NCBI GenBank assembly: GCA_019113845.1
Contig: DXGQ01000016.1
Span: 1 to 64,000, forward strand
Length of the DNA stretch: 64,000 bases
Reading direction: 5' to 3'
Origin: Candidatus Anaerobutyricum avicola
GTDB taxonomy: Bacteria; Bacillota; Clostridia; Lachnospirales; Lachnospiraceae
Made by a program: the position numbers and the translations under genes. Shown here piece by piece: positions 42,805 to 51,736 of the stretch (position 1 is the first letter of the stretch; each line of letters starts with the position of its first letter). Below the pieces are notes generated by a model. That model made no database searches and was not told where the DNA came from. It saw only the letters and a program-made list of their open reading frames with translations.

Positions 42805-43545
42805 ATGGAATTATTAAAAGCGGAACATATCACAAAAAAATACAGTGGAAGAACCATCATCGAAGATATCAATATCCAGCTGGAGGAGGGAGAGTTAGTC
42901 TCCCTTCTGGGCGTGAGCGGCGCCGGGAAGACGACGCTCTTTCACGTCCTTTCCGGCCTGGTGGCTCCGGAAGAGGGAAGAGTTCTTTTGTCCGGGGAGG
43001 ATATCACGGCAAAGCCGGGACGCATCAGTTACATGATGCAGAAAGACCTGCTCCTTCCTCATAAGAAGATCATCGACAATGTATCCCTGCCGCTGGTTCT
43101 AAACGGAGTGAAAAAACAGGAAGCCCGCAAAAAAGCGGAGCCGCTGTTCGGGGAATTTGGCCTGGAGGGGACGCAGTATCAGTATCCGAGCCAGCTTTCC
43201 GGCGGAATGCGCCAGCGGGCAGCCCTCCTTCGGACCTATCTTTCGTCCAACGGCGTGGCGCTTTTGGACGAACCGTTCAGCGCTCTGGATACCATCACAA
43301 AATCCAACATCCACCGCTGGTATCTGGACGTGATGGAGAAGATCCATCTGTCCACTCTGTTCATCACCCATGATATTGATGAGGCGATTCTGCTCTCGGA
43401 CCGTATCTACATCTTAAATGGGAAACCGGGCAGGATCACGGAGGAGATCGTGATCGAAGAACAGAAACCACGCCCGGCGGACTTTAATCTGACGGACACG
43501 TTCTTTCATTATAAAAAGGAGATTATCAGTAAGCTGGCGCTGTAG
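42805..43545 (+). CDS. thiZ: ABC transporter ATP-binding protein (ThiZ-like)
   Basis: A 246-residue ABC ATPase: Walker A GVSGAGKTT, signature LSGGMRQRAA, Walker B VALLDEPFSALD and the H-loop F-I-T-H-D. It powers the thiX-thiY importer. ATG at 42805 after AAAGGAAGCTAGC; terminator at 43688. Confidence 0.9.
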   Translation: MELLKAEHITKKYSGRTIIEDINIQLEEGELVSLLGVSGAGKTTLFHVLSGLVAPEEGRVLLSGEDITAKPGRISYMMQKDLLLPHKKIIDNVSLPLVLNGVKKQEARKKAEPLFGEFGLEGTQYQYPSQLSGGMRQRAALLRTYLSSNGVALLDEPFSALDTITKSNIHRWYLDVMEKIHLSTLFITHDIDEAILLSDRIYILNGKPGRITEEIVIEEQKPRPADFNLTDTFFHYKKEIISKLAL

Positions 43546-43687
43546 AGAGAGACTAGGACGTAAATCTCACAGGGAGTTTTTTCCAATCTGTTCCAGCTGG
43601 ACGGACAGACGGGGACGCAGACGCACAGATAGTTTCGCCCGGCTCGGCCCTCAGTCACAGCTAACAATCGTATAGTAAGAAGAAAGC

Positions 43688-43732
43688 AAAAGATATCACC
43701 TATCCCATAAGAAAGGTTGATATCTTTTTTTT
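43688..43732 (+). terminator. Terminator of the thiamine-precursor transporter operon
   Basis: AAAAGATATCACCT pairs with AGGTTGATATCTTTT (one bulge) and is followed by a T run. Confidence 0.8.
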
Positions 43733-43786
43733 ATCTGATGCTCCGGCAATCCGTTTACCCCGTAAGAATGAATAAAAATTTAGTAC

Positions 43787-43820
43787 TTGACTATACATAG
43801 TACCTAGTATAATATAGTAT
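43787..43820 (+). promoter_or_regulatory. Promoter/operator of the padR cassette
   Basis: TTGACT (43787-43792) and TATAAT (43808-43813) overlap a symmetric region ACTATA...TATAGT (43790-43818) that also contains TAGTAC and CTAGTAT. PadR proteins bind such dyads in their own promoter; autoregulation is likely. Confidence 0.55.
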
Positions 43821-43922
43821 TCACAAGAAAGAAATACCGGCGCGGTGATATGGAAATTGGTGTATCGGGCGTGCTGCCGGTACATTTATCGGAAAAGTGT
43901 CGGCGCGGAGAGGAGTGGATAG

Positions 43923-44243
43923 ATGAACGCACAGTTTAAGAAAGGAGTTCTGGAGCTGATGGTGCTTGCGGCTGTCTCCAGCCGGGATATGTATGGTTAC
44001 GAGCTGGTCGCGGAAGTATCTAAAGTGGTCAATGTGAAGGAGGGGACGATTTACCCGATCTTGAAGAGGCTGACCAACGAGCATTATTTTGAGACGTATC
44101 TGCGGGAGTCCAGCGAAGGACCGCCGAGGAAGTATTACCATCTGACTGCCGCAGGGATCATGCATCTGGAGGAGACCAGGAAGGAGTGGCAGGAATTCTG
44201 TCAGAATGTCAATGAATTTTTAAAGGAGCAGGGATATGAATAA
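43923..44243 (+). CDS. PadR-family transcriptional regulator
   Basis: This 106-residue winged-helix protein shows the PadR pattern: FKKGVLELMVLAAV, the D-M-Y-G-Y-E-L recognition start, GTIYPILKRL and the R-K-Y-Y-H-L-T-A-A-G wing. The start follows AGAGGAG. Its end overlaps the next gene by 8 bases, as usual for PadR-DUF1700 cassettes. Confidence 0.93.
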   Translation: MNAQFKKGVLELMVLAAVSSRDMYGYELVAEVSKVVNVKEGTIYPILKRLTNEHYFETYLRESSEGPPRKYYHLTAAGIMHLEETRKEWQEFCQNVNEFLKEQGYE

Positions 44244-44934
44244 GAAAGAATTTTTGGACGTGATGGAAAAGAGGCTCTCCATGCTGGAGGCGCAGGAGAG
44301 GGAAGATATGCTGTCGGAGTACGCGCAGCATATTGAGTTGAAGATGCAGAGCGGGATGAGCGAGAAGGAAGCCATTGATGATTTTGGCGATATCGACAGC
44401 CTCATTGCGGAGATCCTGGAGGCGTATCACATCGACCCGTCCTATGGCGGTAAGGCAAAAAAGAGCGCTGCGGAGGGGATCGGCAAAAAAGCCAGCGGCG
44501 TCATTAACAGATCAAAGCAGTCGTTTTCTAATTTCATGGAGCAGCAGAAGGAGAAACAGGAACAGCGGATGGAACAAAAACGGGAGGAAGATAAGGACAG
44601 ACCGCCGCGTTGGAAGAGAAAAGAGGGCAGCGGTTTTGAAAAAGGAGAAGGAAGAAAGATGGTGGAGACAGCGCTGCAAAAGATACTCTTTGTTTTGAAG
44701 GTTGCGTTTGTTTTCTGCGTGAAAGCCTGTCTGGTGCTTGTAATGCTGCCGGCAGCGGTGCTGACGCTCTTTTCTCTGTTTGGTTTCGGTACGCTCGTGG
44801 TACTGCTGATGCAGGGATACCCGCTGGCGGGAGTGACGCTCGTCATGTTGGGATGTATTTTAGGTTTTGGGGCAGTGACCCTGTTTGTGCTCACATTTAT
44901 CATGAGCAGATGGATGAAGAGAAAGGATGTGTGA
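44236..44934 (+). CDS. DUF1700 (HAAS-domain) membrane protein
   Basis: A 232-residue protein with an N-terminal HAAS signature (DVMEKRLSMLEAQEREDMLS, then EYAQHIE; EKEAIDDFGDID), a central Lys/Glu/Gln-rich linker and two or three membrane segments at the C-terminus. Such proteins commonly follow PadR regulators and are thought to transmit envelope stress signals. It precedes a membrane-anchored protein gene. Confidence 0.85.
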   Translation: MNKKEFLDVMEKRLSMLEAQEREDMLSEYAQHIELKMQSGMSEKEAIDDFGDIDSLIAEILEAYHIDPSYGGKAKKSAAEGIGKKASGVINRSKQSFSNFMEQQKEKQEQRMEQKREEDKDRPPRWKRKEGSGFEKGEGRKMVETALQKILFVLKVAFVFCVKACLVLVMLPAAVLTLFSLFGFGTLVVLLMQGYPLAGVTLVMLGCILGFGAVTLFVLTFIMSRWMKRKDV

Positions 44935-44936
44935 CT

Positions 44937-45812
44937 ATGATGGAGAAGAGAGACGGCGGAATGGACTGGAATATTTCGGGGATAAAAATGGAGAATACAG
45001 AAAAAAAGGATAAAGGAAGAAAGACGGAGAAAAGCCTGAGAGGTAAGGACCGAGAAAGGACCGGTATGAAGCAACCGGAGAAAGGCAGGAAAGAAAAACG
45101 CTGGGGTATAAGAAAGAAACTGGCCGTTGTTTTCTGCGCCGGCGCGCTGCTTTGCGGTATCGGTACCGGCGTCTGCCTGGTGGAGTGGTCTTCTTTTGAG
45201 TATCTGGGGAAGAAAAGTATCGGCGGAGATGAGGTGGAGACAAAAACCATCACGGAGAATCTGTACCGCGGTGTGAGCGGCAATGGCAAGGTCTATGTGC
45301 ATTCGTATTTTGGGGATAATGTGCAGGCGACGCTTGAGACTTCCGAAGAAGTGCCAGAAGGTCAGATTCAGTTTGTGGTGGAATACAATCCGAACAATAT
45401 AAAAGATGTCTATGTTGACCGGGAGGAACTGGAAGGAAATGATCCGTATTATGAAGGTTATTATGATTCCTACTACGGAACGACCGGATATTCCGGAGAT
45501 GTGGAATACGCGCCGCAGGACGAGACAGCCACGGCAGAGGAATCGACGACGGTGGAGTATTCGTTCGCCGCGCAAGATGGACAGCAGGCAGGCGCACAGA
45601 ATACCGCACAGCAGGAATCAACAAGCTATGTCACCTACATGGTAAATTCTGTTTTCGCGCAGGATAACAGCCTGGAGGTACTGTTTACTTATAAGGATGA
45701 GATTCTTCAGAACATCAAAGAAAAACGTTTCTATGAATATGAATACGAAGGCATTTCTTCCGTAAAAGTCCGGATTCATCCATCGAACAGAGACGTGGTA
45801 TCTCTGTACTGA
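44937..45812 (+). CDS. Membrane-anchored extracytoplasmic protein of the padR cassette
   Basis: This 291-residue protein has a Lys/Arg-rich cytoplasmic head, one membrane segment near residue 60 (LAVVFCAGALLCGIGTGV) and a long extracytoplasmic domain containing a Tyr-rich segment (E-G-Y-Y-D-S-Y-Y-G-T-T-G-Y) and Asp/Glu/Gln-rich linker. The family was not recognised. Position after PadR and DUF1700 suggests it is the effector of the cassette. It starts 2 bp after the DUF1700 stop. Confidence 0.65.
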   Translation: MMEKRDGGMDWNISGIKMENTEKKDKGRKTEKSLRGKDRERTGMKQPEKGRKEKRWGIRKKLAVVFCAGALLCGIGTGVCLVEWSSFEYLGKKSIGGDEVETKTITENLYRGVSGNGKVYVHSYFGDNVQATLETSEEVPEGQIQFVVEYNPNNIKDVYVDREELEGNDPYYEGYYDSYYGTTGYSGDVEYAPQDETATAEESTTVEYSFAAQDGQQAGAQNTAQQESTSYVTYMVNSVFAQDNSLEVLFTYKDEILQNIKEKRFYEYEYEGISSVKVRIHPSNRDVVSLY

Positions 45813-45849
45813 GAACATTTTTCCGGCCGGATGCAGATCTGCCCGCTTG

Positions 45850-45878
45850 GAATCCTGCGCTGCAGGATTCTTTTTCTT
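45850..45878 (+). terminator. Terminator of the padR cassette
   Basis: GAATCCTG pairs with CAGGATTC across CGCTG and is followed by TTTTTCTTTT. Confidence 0.75.
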
Positions 45879-46043
45879 TTGGGAAGGTTTTGCAGCTTCT
45901 CCTTCCCTTCTTTCGGATGGGACGGCAGGGGAGGGTGAACATTTGGAAAATGTGCCACAAGATTTTACTGATACGGAAACGCTGTGACAGCAAAAATTTG
46001 CAATTTATAAGGAAACGTATCAAGAAATTATGTTTGTTAATGT

Positions 46044-46072
46044 TTGACCCTCCTTTGTGGAAATGTTATAAT
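46044..46072 (+). promoter_or_regulatory. Promoter of the dehydratase reactivase gene
   Basis: TTGACC (46044-46049) and TATAAT (46067-46072) are 17 bases apart. The leader is about 110 bases, with a small hairpin (GCGC...GCGC) near 46089. Confidence 0.75.
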
Positions 46073-46183
46073 TTAAACAGATTTGTATGCGCTTTTTTGG
46101 CGCGAAAACCGAAAAAAGAGTGCATGGATAAAATGTGTGCTGCGTGAGATGGCTGGGCAGCAGACAGGAAAGGATGGAAACAT

Positions 46184-48001
46184 ATGAAATACGTAGCGGG
46201 TGTTGATATTGGCAACGCGACCACAGAGGTTGCCATTGCCAGAATTGAAGGAAAGGAAATACATTTCCTGGCCAGCGGTATCGGACCGACGACCGGTATC
46301 AAGGGGACGTTAAAGAATATCAACGGAGTGTTCCACTCTCTGAGTGACGCCTTAAAAAAGATTGGGTTTGAGTATTCTGATCTGGATGAGATCCGTATTA
46401 ATGAGGCGGCTCCGGTTATCGGTGATGTTGCCATGGAGACGATTTCCGAGACGGTCATCACGGAGTCCACGGTCATCGGACATAATCCGAGCACACCGGG
46501 AGGAACGGGTATCGGCGTCGGCACATCCGTGCTGGTGACGGAGCTTTCCAAGATCACGGAAGAAAAGGACGTCATCGTCGTGATTCCGTCCAGTGTGGAT
46601 TTCGCGGAGGCTGCCCGTCTGATGAACGGGGTCAAGAAAAATGTAAATATCACGGGTGCGATCGCGCAGACAGACGATGGTACGCTGATCACCAACCGTC
46701 TGGATAAAAAGGTACCGGTCATTGACGAGGTGACCATGATTGAGAAAGTTCCGCTGGGGATGGAGTGTGCCATTGAGGTGGCGCCGATCGGAAGCGTGGT
46801 TTCCGTACTTTCGAACCCTTACGGGATCGCTACATTGTTTAAACTGTCCTCCGAGGAGACAAAACGGGTCGTTCCGATCGCCCGCTCTCTGATCGGAACC
46901 CGTTCCGGCGTGGTCATCAAGACACCGGAAGGCGACGTGACAGAGAGAAGTATCAAGGCAGGAACGATCACCGTCATCGGTGCGAAGAAAGAGGTCGAGG
47001 TGGACGTTGACGAGGGAGCGGAGCGGATCATGGAAGGCATCGCATCTGTTCCGGATATTGAGGACATTCAGGGCGAGGTAGGCACCAACGCCGGAAATAT
47101 GCTGGATAAGGTCCGCCGGGTTATGGCGAATCTGACGGATAAACATAAAAGGGATATCAAGATTCAGGATCTGCTGGCAGTGGACACCTTTAATCCGCAG
47201 AAGGTAAAGGGCGGTATCGCTGATGAGTTCTCTCTGGAAAATGCGGTCGGCATCGCCGCTATGGTGAAGTCTGACCGACTGCAGATGGAGATCATCGCCC
47301 GGGTACTTTCCGAGAAACTGAACGTGCCGGTTTATGTGGGCGGCGTGGAAGCCGATATGGCGATCAAGGGTGCGCTCACCACACCGGGAACGAGTACGCC
47401 GCTGGCGATCGTGGATATGGGCGCCGGTTCCACAGATGCTTCTATTATCAACCGGGAAGGCAAGGTAAAACTGATCCATCTGGCCGGAGCGGGCAACATG
47501 GTATCTCTTCTCATTCAGTCTGAGCTGGGACTTGATGATTTTGATCTGGCGGAGGATATCAAGAAGTATCCGCTTGCGTTTGTGGAGAGTCTGTTCCACA
47601 TCCGTCATGAGGATGGAACGGCACAGTTCTTTGAGAAGCCTCTGGACGCTTCCGTATTTGCCAAAGTGGTACTGGTGAAAGAGGACGGAGAGCTGGTTCC
47701 GCTGGAAGGCGTGGAGTCCATGGAACGGGTACGGCAGGTTCGTATGGAGGCCAAGAGAAAAGTCTTCGTGACCAACGCGGTTCGTTCTCTGTCCAAGGTA
47801 AGCCCGACGGGGAATCCGAGAGATATCCAGTTCGTCGTTATGGTGGGAGGCTCTGCTCTCGACTTTGAGATCCCGAACATGGTAACGGATGCTCTGTCCG
47901 AGTACGAGATCGTTGCCGGCCGGGGAAATATCCGCGGCTGCGAGGGTCCGAGAAATGCCGTTGCCACAGGACTTGCTTTGGCATGTGTGGAAGAAGAATA
48001 A
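46184..48001 (+). CDS. Diol/glycerol dehydratase reactivase, large subunit-like
   Basis: A 605-residue actin-fold ATPase that reactivates B12-dependent diol or glycerol dehydratase by removing damaged cofactor. Key pieces: VAGVDIGNATTEVA (phosphate 1), an STPGGTGIG loop, AIVDMGAGSTDASII (phosphate 2) and VMVGGSALDFEIP (adenosine). It resembles DdrA/PduG. No small subunit (PduH), dehydratase or cobalamin genes are in the window. Its own promoter and terminator surround it. Confidence 0.88.
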   Translation: MKYVAGVDIGNATTEVAIARIEGKEIHFLASGIGPTTGIKGTLKNINGVFHSLSDALKKIGFEYSDLDEIRINEAAPVIGDVAMETISETVITESTVIGHNPSTPGGTGIGVGTSVLVTELSKITEEKDVIVVIPSSVDFAEAARLMNGVKKNVNITGAIAQTDDGTLITNRLDKKVPVIDEVTMIEKVPLGMECAIEVAPIGSVVSVLSNPYGIATLFKLSSEETKRVVPIARSLIGTRSGVVIKTPEGDVTERSIKAGTITVIGAKKEVEVDVDEGAERIMEGIASVPDIEDIQGEVGTNAGNMLDKVRRVMANLTDKHKRDIKIQDLLAVDTFNPQKVKGGIADEFSLENAVGIAAMVKSDRLQMEIIARVLSEKLNVPVYVGGVEADMAIKGALTTPGTSTPLAIVDMGAGSTDASIINREGKVKLIHLAGAGNMVSLLIQSELGLDDFDLAEDIKKYPLAFVESLFHIRHEDGTAQFFEKPLDASVFAKVVLVKEDGELVPLEGVESMERVRQVRMEAKRKVFVTNAVRSLSKVSPTGNPRDIQFVVMVGGSALDFEIPNMVTDALSEYEIVAGRGNIRGCEGPRNAVATGLALACVEEE

Positions 48002-48019
48002 TCTTTGAGAAAAATAAAG

Positions 48020-48059
48020 ACAGCAGGGGCATCAGAAAGACAGCTCCTGCTGTTTTTTT
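48020..48059 (+). terminator. Terminator after the reactivase gene
   Basis: ACAGCAGGGGC pairs with GCTCCTGCTGT and is followed by seven T. Confidence 0.85.
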
Positions 48060-48362
48060 GTTACGTAGGAATTGTGTTCCTGTTATGCAGCAAAACGCTC
48101 CGCGAGGATCGCACTGCGGCGGATTGTTTGAAAAAAACATATTTCCGTTTTTTTCTTTCGGTATAATAATATTTTAAGCCGCAGTGCGTTCGCTGCAGGT
48201 CACTGTGTGAACAGTATCGTGCGTTCCCGGAAAATACCTGCGGTGTTCTCCGTCGTGTTGACATAAAACAGGGGCTCCTTTATAATACTAAGATATTGGG
48301 ACCAGAAGGTTCGACATGACGGTGGATAACAGGAAGAATGATGGAAGGAAAAAGAAAAAAAT
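48060..48362. repeat. Intergenic palindromic repeat
   Basis: CGCACTGCGGC (48110-48120) and GCCGCAGTGCG (48178-48188) are perfect inverted repeats with a 57-bp AT-rich spacer. The 16-bp TCGCACTGCGGCGGAT here (48109-48124) recurs in reverse complement near 23585-23601, so this is part of a dispersed repeat family. No gene is visible. Confidence 0.55.
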
Positions 48363-49235
48363 ATGGGAAAGATTCAGATAGTCACAGATTCAGTCAGTGA
48401 CATTTCAATGGAAAGCGAAAAGAAGTATGATATACATGTCATCCCGTTTCCGGTGGTGATCGGAGATCAGTCTTACCTGAGCCGGGTGGATTTTGACAAC
48501 GAGGGATTTTATAAGTTGATGGAGGAGAACGAGGATATTCCGAAGACGTCGCAGATTACCTCCTACCAGTTTGAGGAAATGTACTACGATTTTTATAAAA
48601 AGGGTTGTACGGACGTCATCCTGGTGCTGATCAACTCAGAGGGTTCCGCGACCTACCACAATTCTTTGCTGGCGGTGGACAGCTTTTTTGAGGAACATCC
48701 GGAATGTGAGGGTAAGATTTCCATTACAAGTCATGACGGAGGAAATTATTCCGGGGCTTACGGCTATCCGGCGGAGGTGGCGGCAAAGATGGCGCAGGAG
48801 GGCGCTTCTGCCGATGAGATCAACCGGTATCTCCGGGAGATCCTTCCGAAACGGCAGGTGTATTTTGGCATTTATAATCTGAAATATGCCGGAAAGTCCG
48901 GGCGGATCCCGAGCGCCGCCGCTTTTGTGGGTGACAAGCTGGGGATCAAGCCGATCATGAAGATATGGGATCACGCGATCACAACGGCGGCCAAATGCCG
49001 GGGAGAGAAAAAGATCGTCGCGAAGGTGGCGGATATGTCTGTGGCGGATATGGAGCCGGATTCGGAATATCAGATCGTCTACGGCAGCGACAGAAGCTGC
49101 GGAGAAGAGATCACGAAGAAGATGACAGAGCTGCTGGGTTACGGTCCGACGGGAGAATATCAGATCGGAGCGGCCGTGGCTGCCAACGCAGGCCCTAAAG
49201 TTGTGGGTGTTATCTTTAACGCAAAACAGGCCTGA
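48363..49235 (+). CDS. DegV-family fatty-acid-binding protein
   Basis: A 290-residue DegV-fold protein that binds a fatty acid, usually as FakB for fatty-acid kinase. It begins I-Q-I-V-T-D-S-V-S-D-I, has a T-S-Q-I-T-S motif at residues 60-65 and the GKSGRIPSAAAFVGDKLGIK region. Start after GGAAGG. The kinase FakA is not in the window. Confidence 0.9.
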   Translation: MGKIQIVTDSVSDISMESEKKYDIHVIPFPVVIGDQSYLSRVDFDNEGFYKLMEENEDIPKTSQITSYQFEEMYYDFYKKGCTDVILVLINSEGSATYHNSLLAVDSFFEEHPECEGKISITSHDGGNYSGAYGYPAEVAAKMAQEGASADEINRYLREILPKRQVYFGIYNLKYAGKSGRIPSAAAFVGDKLGIKPIMKIWDHAITTAAKCRGEKKIVAKVADMSVADMEPDSEYQIVYGSDRSCGEEITKKMTELLGYGPTGEYQIGAAVAANAGPKVVGVIFNAKQA

Positions 49236-49352
49236 ATGGCATACAGGCAGCGGCCGGAAACCGTTCATCCTGTTTCCGGTCATCCGCAGAAAGACAAAGT
49301 CCGCTGGCAGTGAGGAAAAAGGCTGCCATGGAGAACCGGGGAGGTGGAATAT

Positions 49353-49997
49353 ATGGAGAAAATAAGGATATCTGTTCTTGGGGATTCTGTCAGCACATTT
49401 GCCGGGTACACGCCGGCGGAGGCGCTGTTTTATGATAGCTGGCGACAGGAGGAGACCGGCGTGATGAGCCCGGATGATACATGGTGGATGCAGGTCATTC
49501 AGGGACTTGGCGGCGTGCTGGGCGTCAATAATTCTTATGCGGGAAGCACAGTGGCCGGCGGGCTTCTGACATCGGGGACTTCCGAGACCCGTCTTCGGAC
49601 GCTGGGCGCGGAGGGAGAGCCGGATCTGATCCTCATCGCCATGGGCGCCAATGACTGGGGCTTTGGCGTGCCGCCGCAGGAGTTTGAGTATGAATACCGG
49701 AGAATGCTGCAGCGGCTTGGACGGCTGTATCCGAAGAGCGAGAAGTGGTGTGCCACTTTGCTGCGGGGCAGGGCTGTGCCGGAGGAGGACATGTTTTTTA
49801 ATGTGGAGAGCGTCCTCTCTCCGAATCTCTATTCCGGGAGTATCCGGCGGATTGCCGCGGAGACTGGCTGTCATGTGGCGGATCTGGCAGCAAGCCGGAT
49901 GGAGTATGAGAGTATCGACGGCGTTCATCCCAATAAGGCGGGCATGAAGATGATCTCCGGTCTGTGGCTCAGAGAGCTGCAGAAGGGAAAAGAGTGA
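49353..49997 (+). CDS. SGNH/GDSL hydrolase
   Basis: This protein of about 214 residues has the catalytic Ser in SVLGDSVSTF (near residue 11), an Asn block (A-M-G-A-N-D-W) and a C-terminal D-G-V-H-P-N with the Asp-x-x-His pair. Such enzymes remove acyl groups from sugars or lipids. The start at 49353 follows GGGGAGGTGGAAT. No signal peptide is visible. It lies directly before a secreted C39-like gene, in the same direction. Confidence 0.88.
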   Translation: MEKIRISVLGDSVSTFAGYTPAEALFYDSWRQEETGVMSPDDTWWMQVIQGLGGVLGVNNSYAGSTVAGGLLTSGTSETRLRTLGAEGEPDLILIAMGANDWGFGVPPQEFEYEYRRMLQRLGRLYPKSEKWCATLLRGRAVPEEDMFFNVESVLSPNLYSGSIRRIAAETGCHVADLAASRMEYESIDGVHPNKAGMKMISGLWLRELQKGKE

Positions 49998-50074
49998 GAG
50001 ACGGCATATGTGCGTGCATACCGGCGCGCGTGTGGAAGATACAGAACTATATGGATCAAGGGAAGGAGCAGACG

Positions 50075-51523
50075 ATGAAAAGACAGACAAAATGGCTGTT
50101 TGCCGCTCTGTTTGTGCTCATGGGCGTCTTTCTGATGCCGAAGGCAGGAACAGAGGTGCAGGCAGCGGCGAGTATCAATTATTCCTCGCTGGAATTAAAA
50201 CAGGGGAAGACAGCAAAACTGAAGATCAGAGATTCTTCGGCTAAAGTGCAGTGGACCAGCAACAAGCCGAATGTTGTGACAGTCAACGCAAAGGGCCGGA
50301 TCACTGCCGTGAAAGGCGGAACGGCCATTATCACAGCGCAGACGAAGAAGAAACAGTTTACCTGCAAGGTAAAGGTAGTAGGTTTAAAGGCCAGCACCCT
50401 GACATTAAATAAGGGGACGACTTACACGCAGAAGGTAAAAAATGCGCAGGCGGTAAGCTGGAGCAGCAACAATGAAAAGGTCGTCAAAGTGACCAAAAAA
50501 GGAATCGTCAAGGCAAAGAAAAATGGAAAGGTAGTCATCAAGTGTAAGACAACGGAGGGAACGGTGAAGTGTAAGGTGTACGTGGCGTCTCTTGCCACAG
50601 AGTCCCTGCGCCTTCCGGTCGGTTCCCAGTATCAGATGGCAGTCTATAACACCGGGGACCTCTGTTACTGGTACAGCGCCGATCCGACCGTTGCCTCCGT
50701 GGACGCCAACGGCGTGATCACAGCCAATGGTTACGGCGGAACGACGACGATCACCTGCAAGACCGGAAAAGCGACTCTCACCTGTATGGTCAAAGCGGTG
50801 GCGCCGGGAAATATCACCACGCCGATGAGTATGCTGCCTCTGAGCAGCCCGGGCGCGAGACTGAACGTGACCGTTGAGAGTTATCCGAACCAGAGAACGT
50901 ACACTGTGTATCACCAGGCGTCCGATGAGAACAAGACAAGCGGAGACAACGGAGTGTATGCCAACTATATGCCGACGCACGGCTGTGCTGCCTGCGCCGT
51001 TTCCACCGTGCTGAGCGGTTACACCGGTTATCAGTGGGGACCGGCGTACATGACAGAAGTGGTGGAAAGAAATCTTTTTGGCACAGAGTGGGTGGAAAAT
51101 TACAGCAAAGGACATAACAAACAGATGCCGGTTTCCCTTTACGGGATCACGAAGATCCTGGAGAGCAACGGTATCCCGACCCAGTATCTCCGTCAGTTTG
51201 ACCAGGTGACAGCCGTACAGCAGATCACAGATCATCTGCGTACCGGCAACGCGGTTGTTATCGAGGTACAAAAGATCGGTGACAATACAAAGTGGTCAAA
51301 CAGCAATCACACGATGGTTCTCCTTGGCATGACAGACAGCGGTCTGGCTATCGTAGCGGATTCCGCGGACCGGGCGGCAAGTTTCGGAGATCAGAGAAGA
51401 ATTAAATACGCGACAGTGACAGAACTGGTACAGTACATGTTCCCTTGTACGGTGGCAGACGCTACGGATGTTTATTTTAAACAGGCATCGGGCGGCGGCT
51501 ACGTGCTGGTGAACCCACAGTAA
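50075..51523 (+). CDS. Secreted C39-like protein with bacterial Ig-like repeats
   Basis: A protein of 482 residues. A signal peptide (residues 1-27, ending VQA) is followed by three Ig-like (BIG2) repeats (about residues 30-255; each has V-x-W-S-S-N or W-T-S-N-K-P and V-T-x-x-G-I-V/T-A-V). A peptidase-like domain follows with P-T-H-G-C-A-A-C (Cys about residue 303) and S-N-H-T-M-V-L-L-G. The domain shares M-P-V-S-L-Y-G-I with the protein at 55276. Probably exported and attached to cell surface polymers. Start after AAGGAGCAGACG. Confidence 0.78.
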   Translation: MKRQTKWLFAALFVLMGVFLMPKAGTEVQAAASINYSSLELKQGKTAKLKIRDSSAKVQWTSNKPNVVTVNAKGRITAVKGGTAIITAQTKKKQFTCKVKVVGLKASTLTLNKGTTYTQKVKNAQAVSWSSNNEKVVKVTKKGIVKAKKNGKVVIKCKTTEGTVKCKVYVASLATESLRLPVGSQYQMAVYNTGDLCYWYSADPTVASVDANGVITANGYGGTTTITCKTGKATLTCMVKAVAPGNITTPMSMLPLSSPGARLNVTVESYPNQRTYTVYHQASDENKTSGDNGVYANYMPTHGCAACAVSTVLSGYTGYQWGPAYMTEVVERNLFGTEWVENYSKGHNKQMPVSLYGITKILESNGIPTQYLRQFDQVTAVQQITDHLRTGNAVVIEVQKIGDNTKWSNSNHTMVLLGMTDSGLAIVADSADRAASFGDQRRIKYATVTELVQYMFPCTVADATDVYFKQASGGGYVLVNPQ

Positions 51524-51531
51524 AGATGTGA

Positions 51532-51597
51532 TGCCGGGTCGGAACGCTGCCCGCAGGGGTTTTCCTGCGGATACAGCATCCGGCGCCGGCTTTTTTG
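51532..51597 (+). terminator. Branched terminator after the BIG2/C39-like gene
   Basis: An outer stem GCCGG/CCGGC with an inner CCGCAGG/CCTGCGG hairpin, followed by six T. Confidence 0.65.
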
Positions 51598-51736
51598 TTG
51601 CACTGCGGCAAAGTAAATGAAGTTTTTGCGGGATTAAATTGCATTTTTTTTTGAAACCTTGTGATAAAACATGGAAAATCTGCAGAATCTGTGATACAAT
51701 GGTTGCAATTGCAGAGGCAGAAAGGAAGTTATAATT

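Noticed and set aside
46352..47608. Long antisense frame in the reactivase gene
   Set aside because: It has the composition of a codon-bias shadow (His/Arg/Asp-rich), no ribosome site and no family resemblance.
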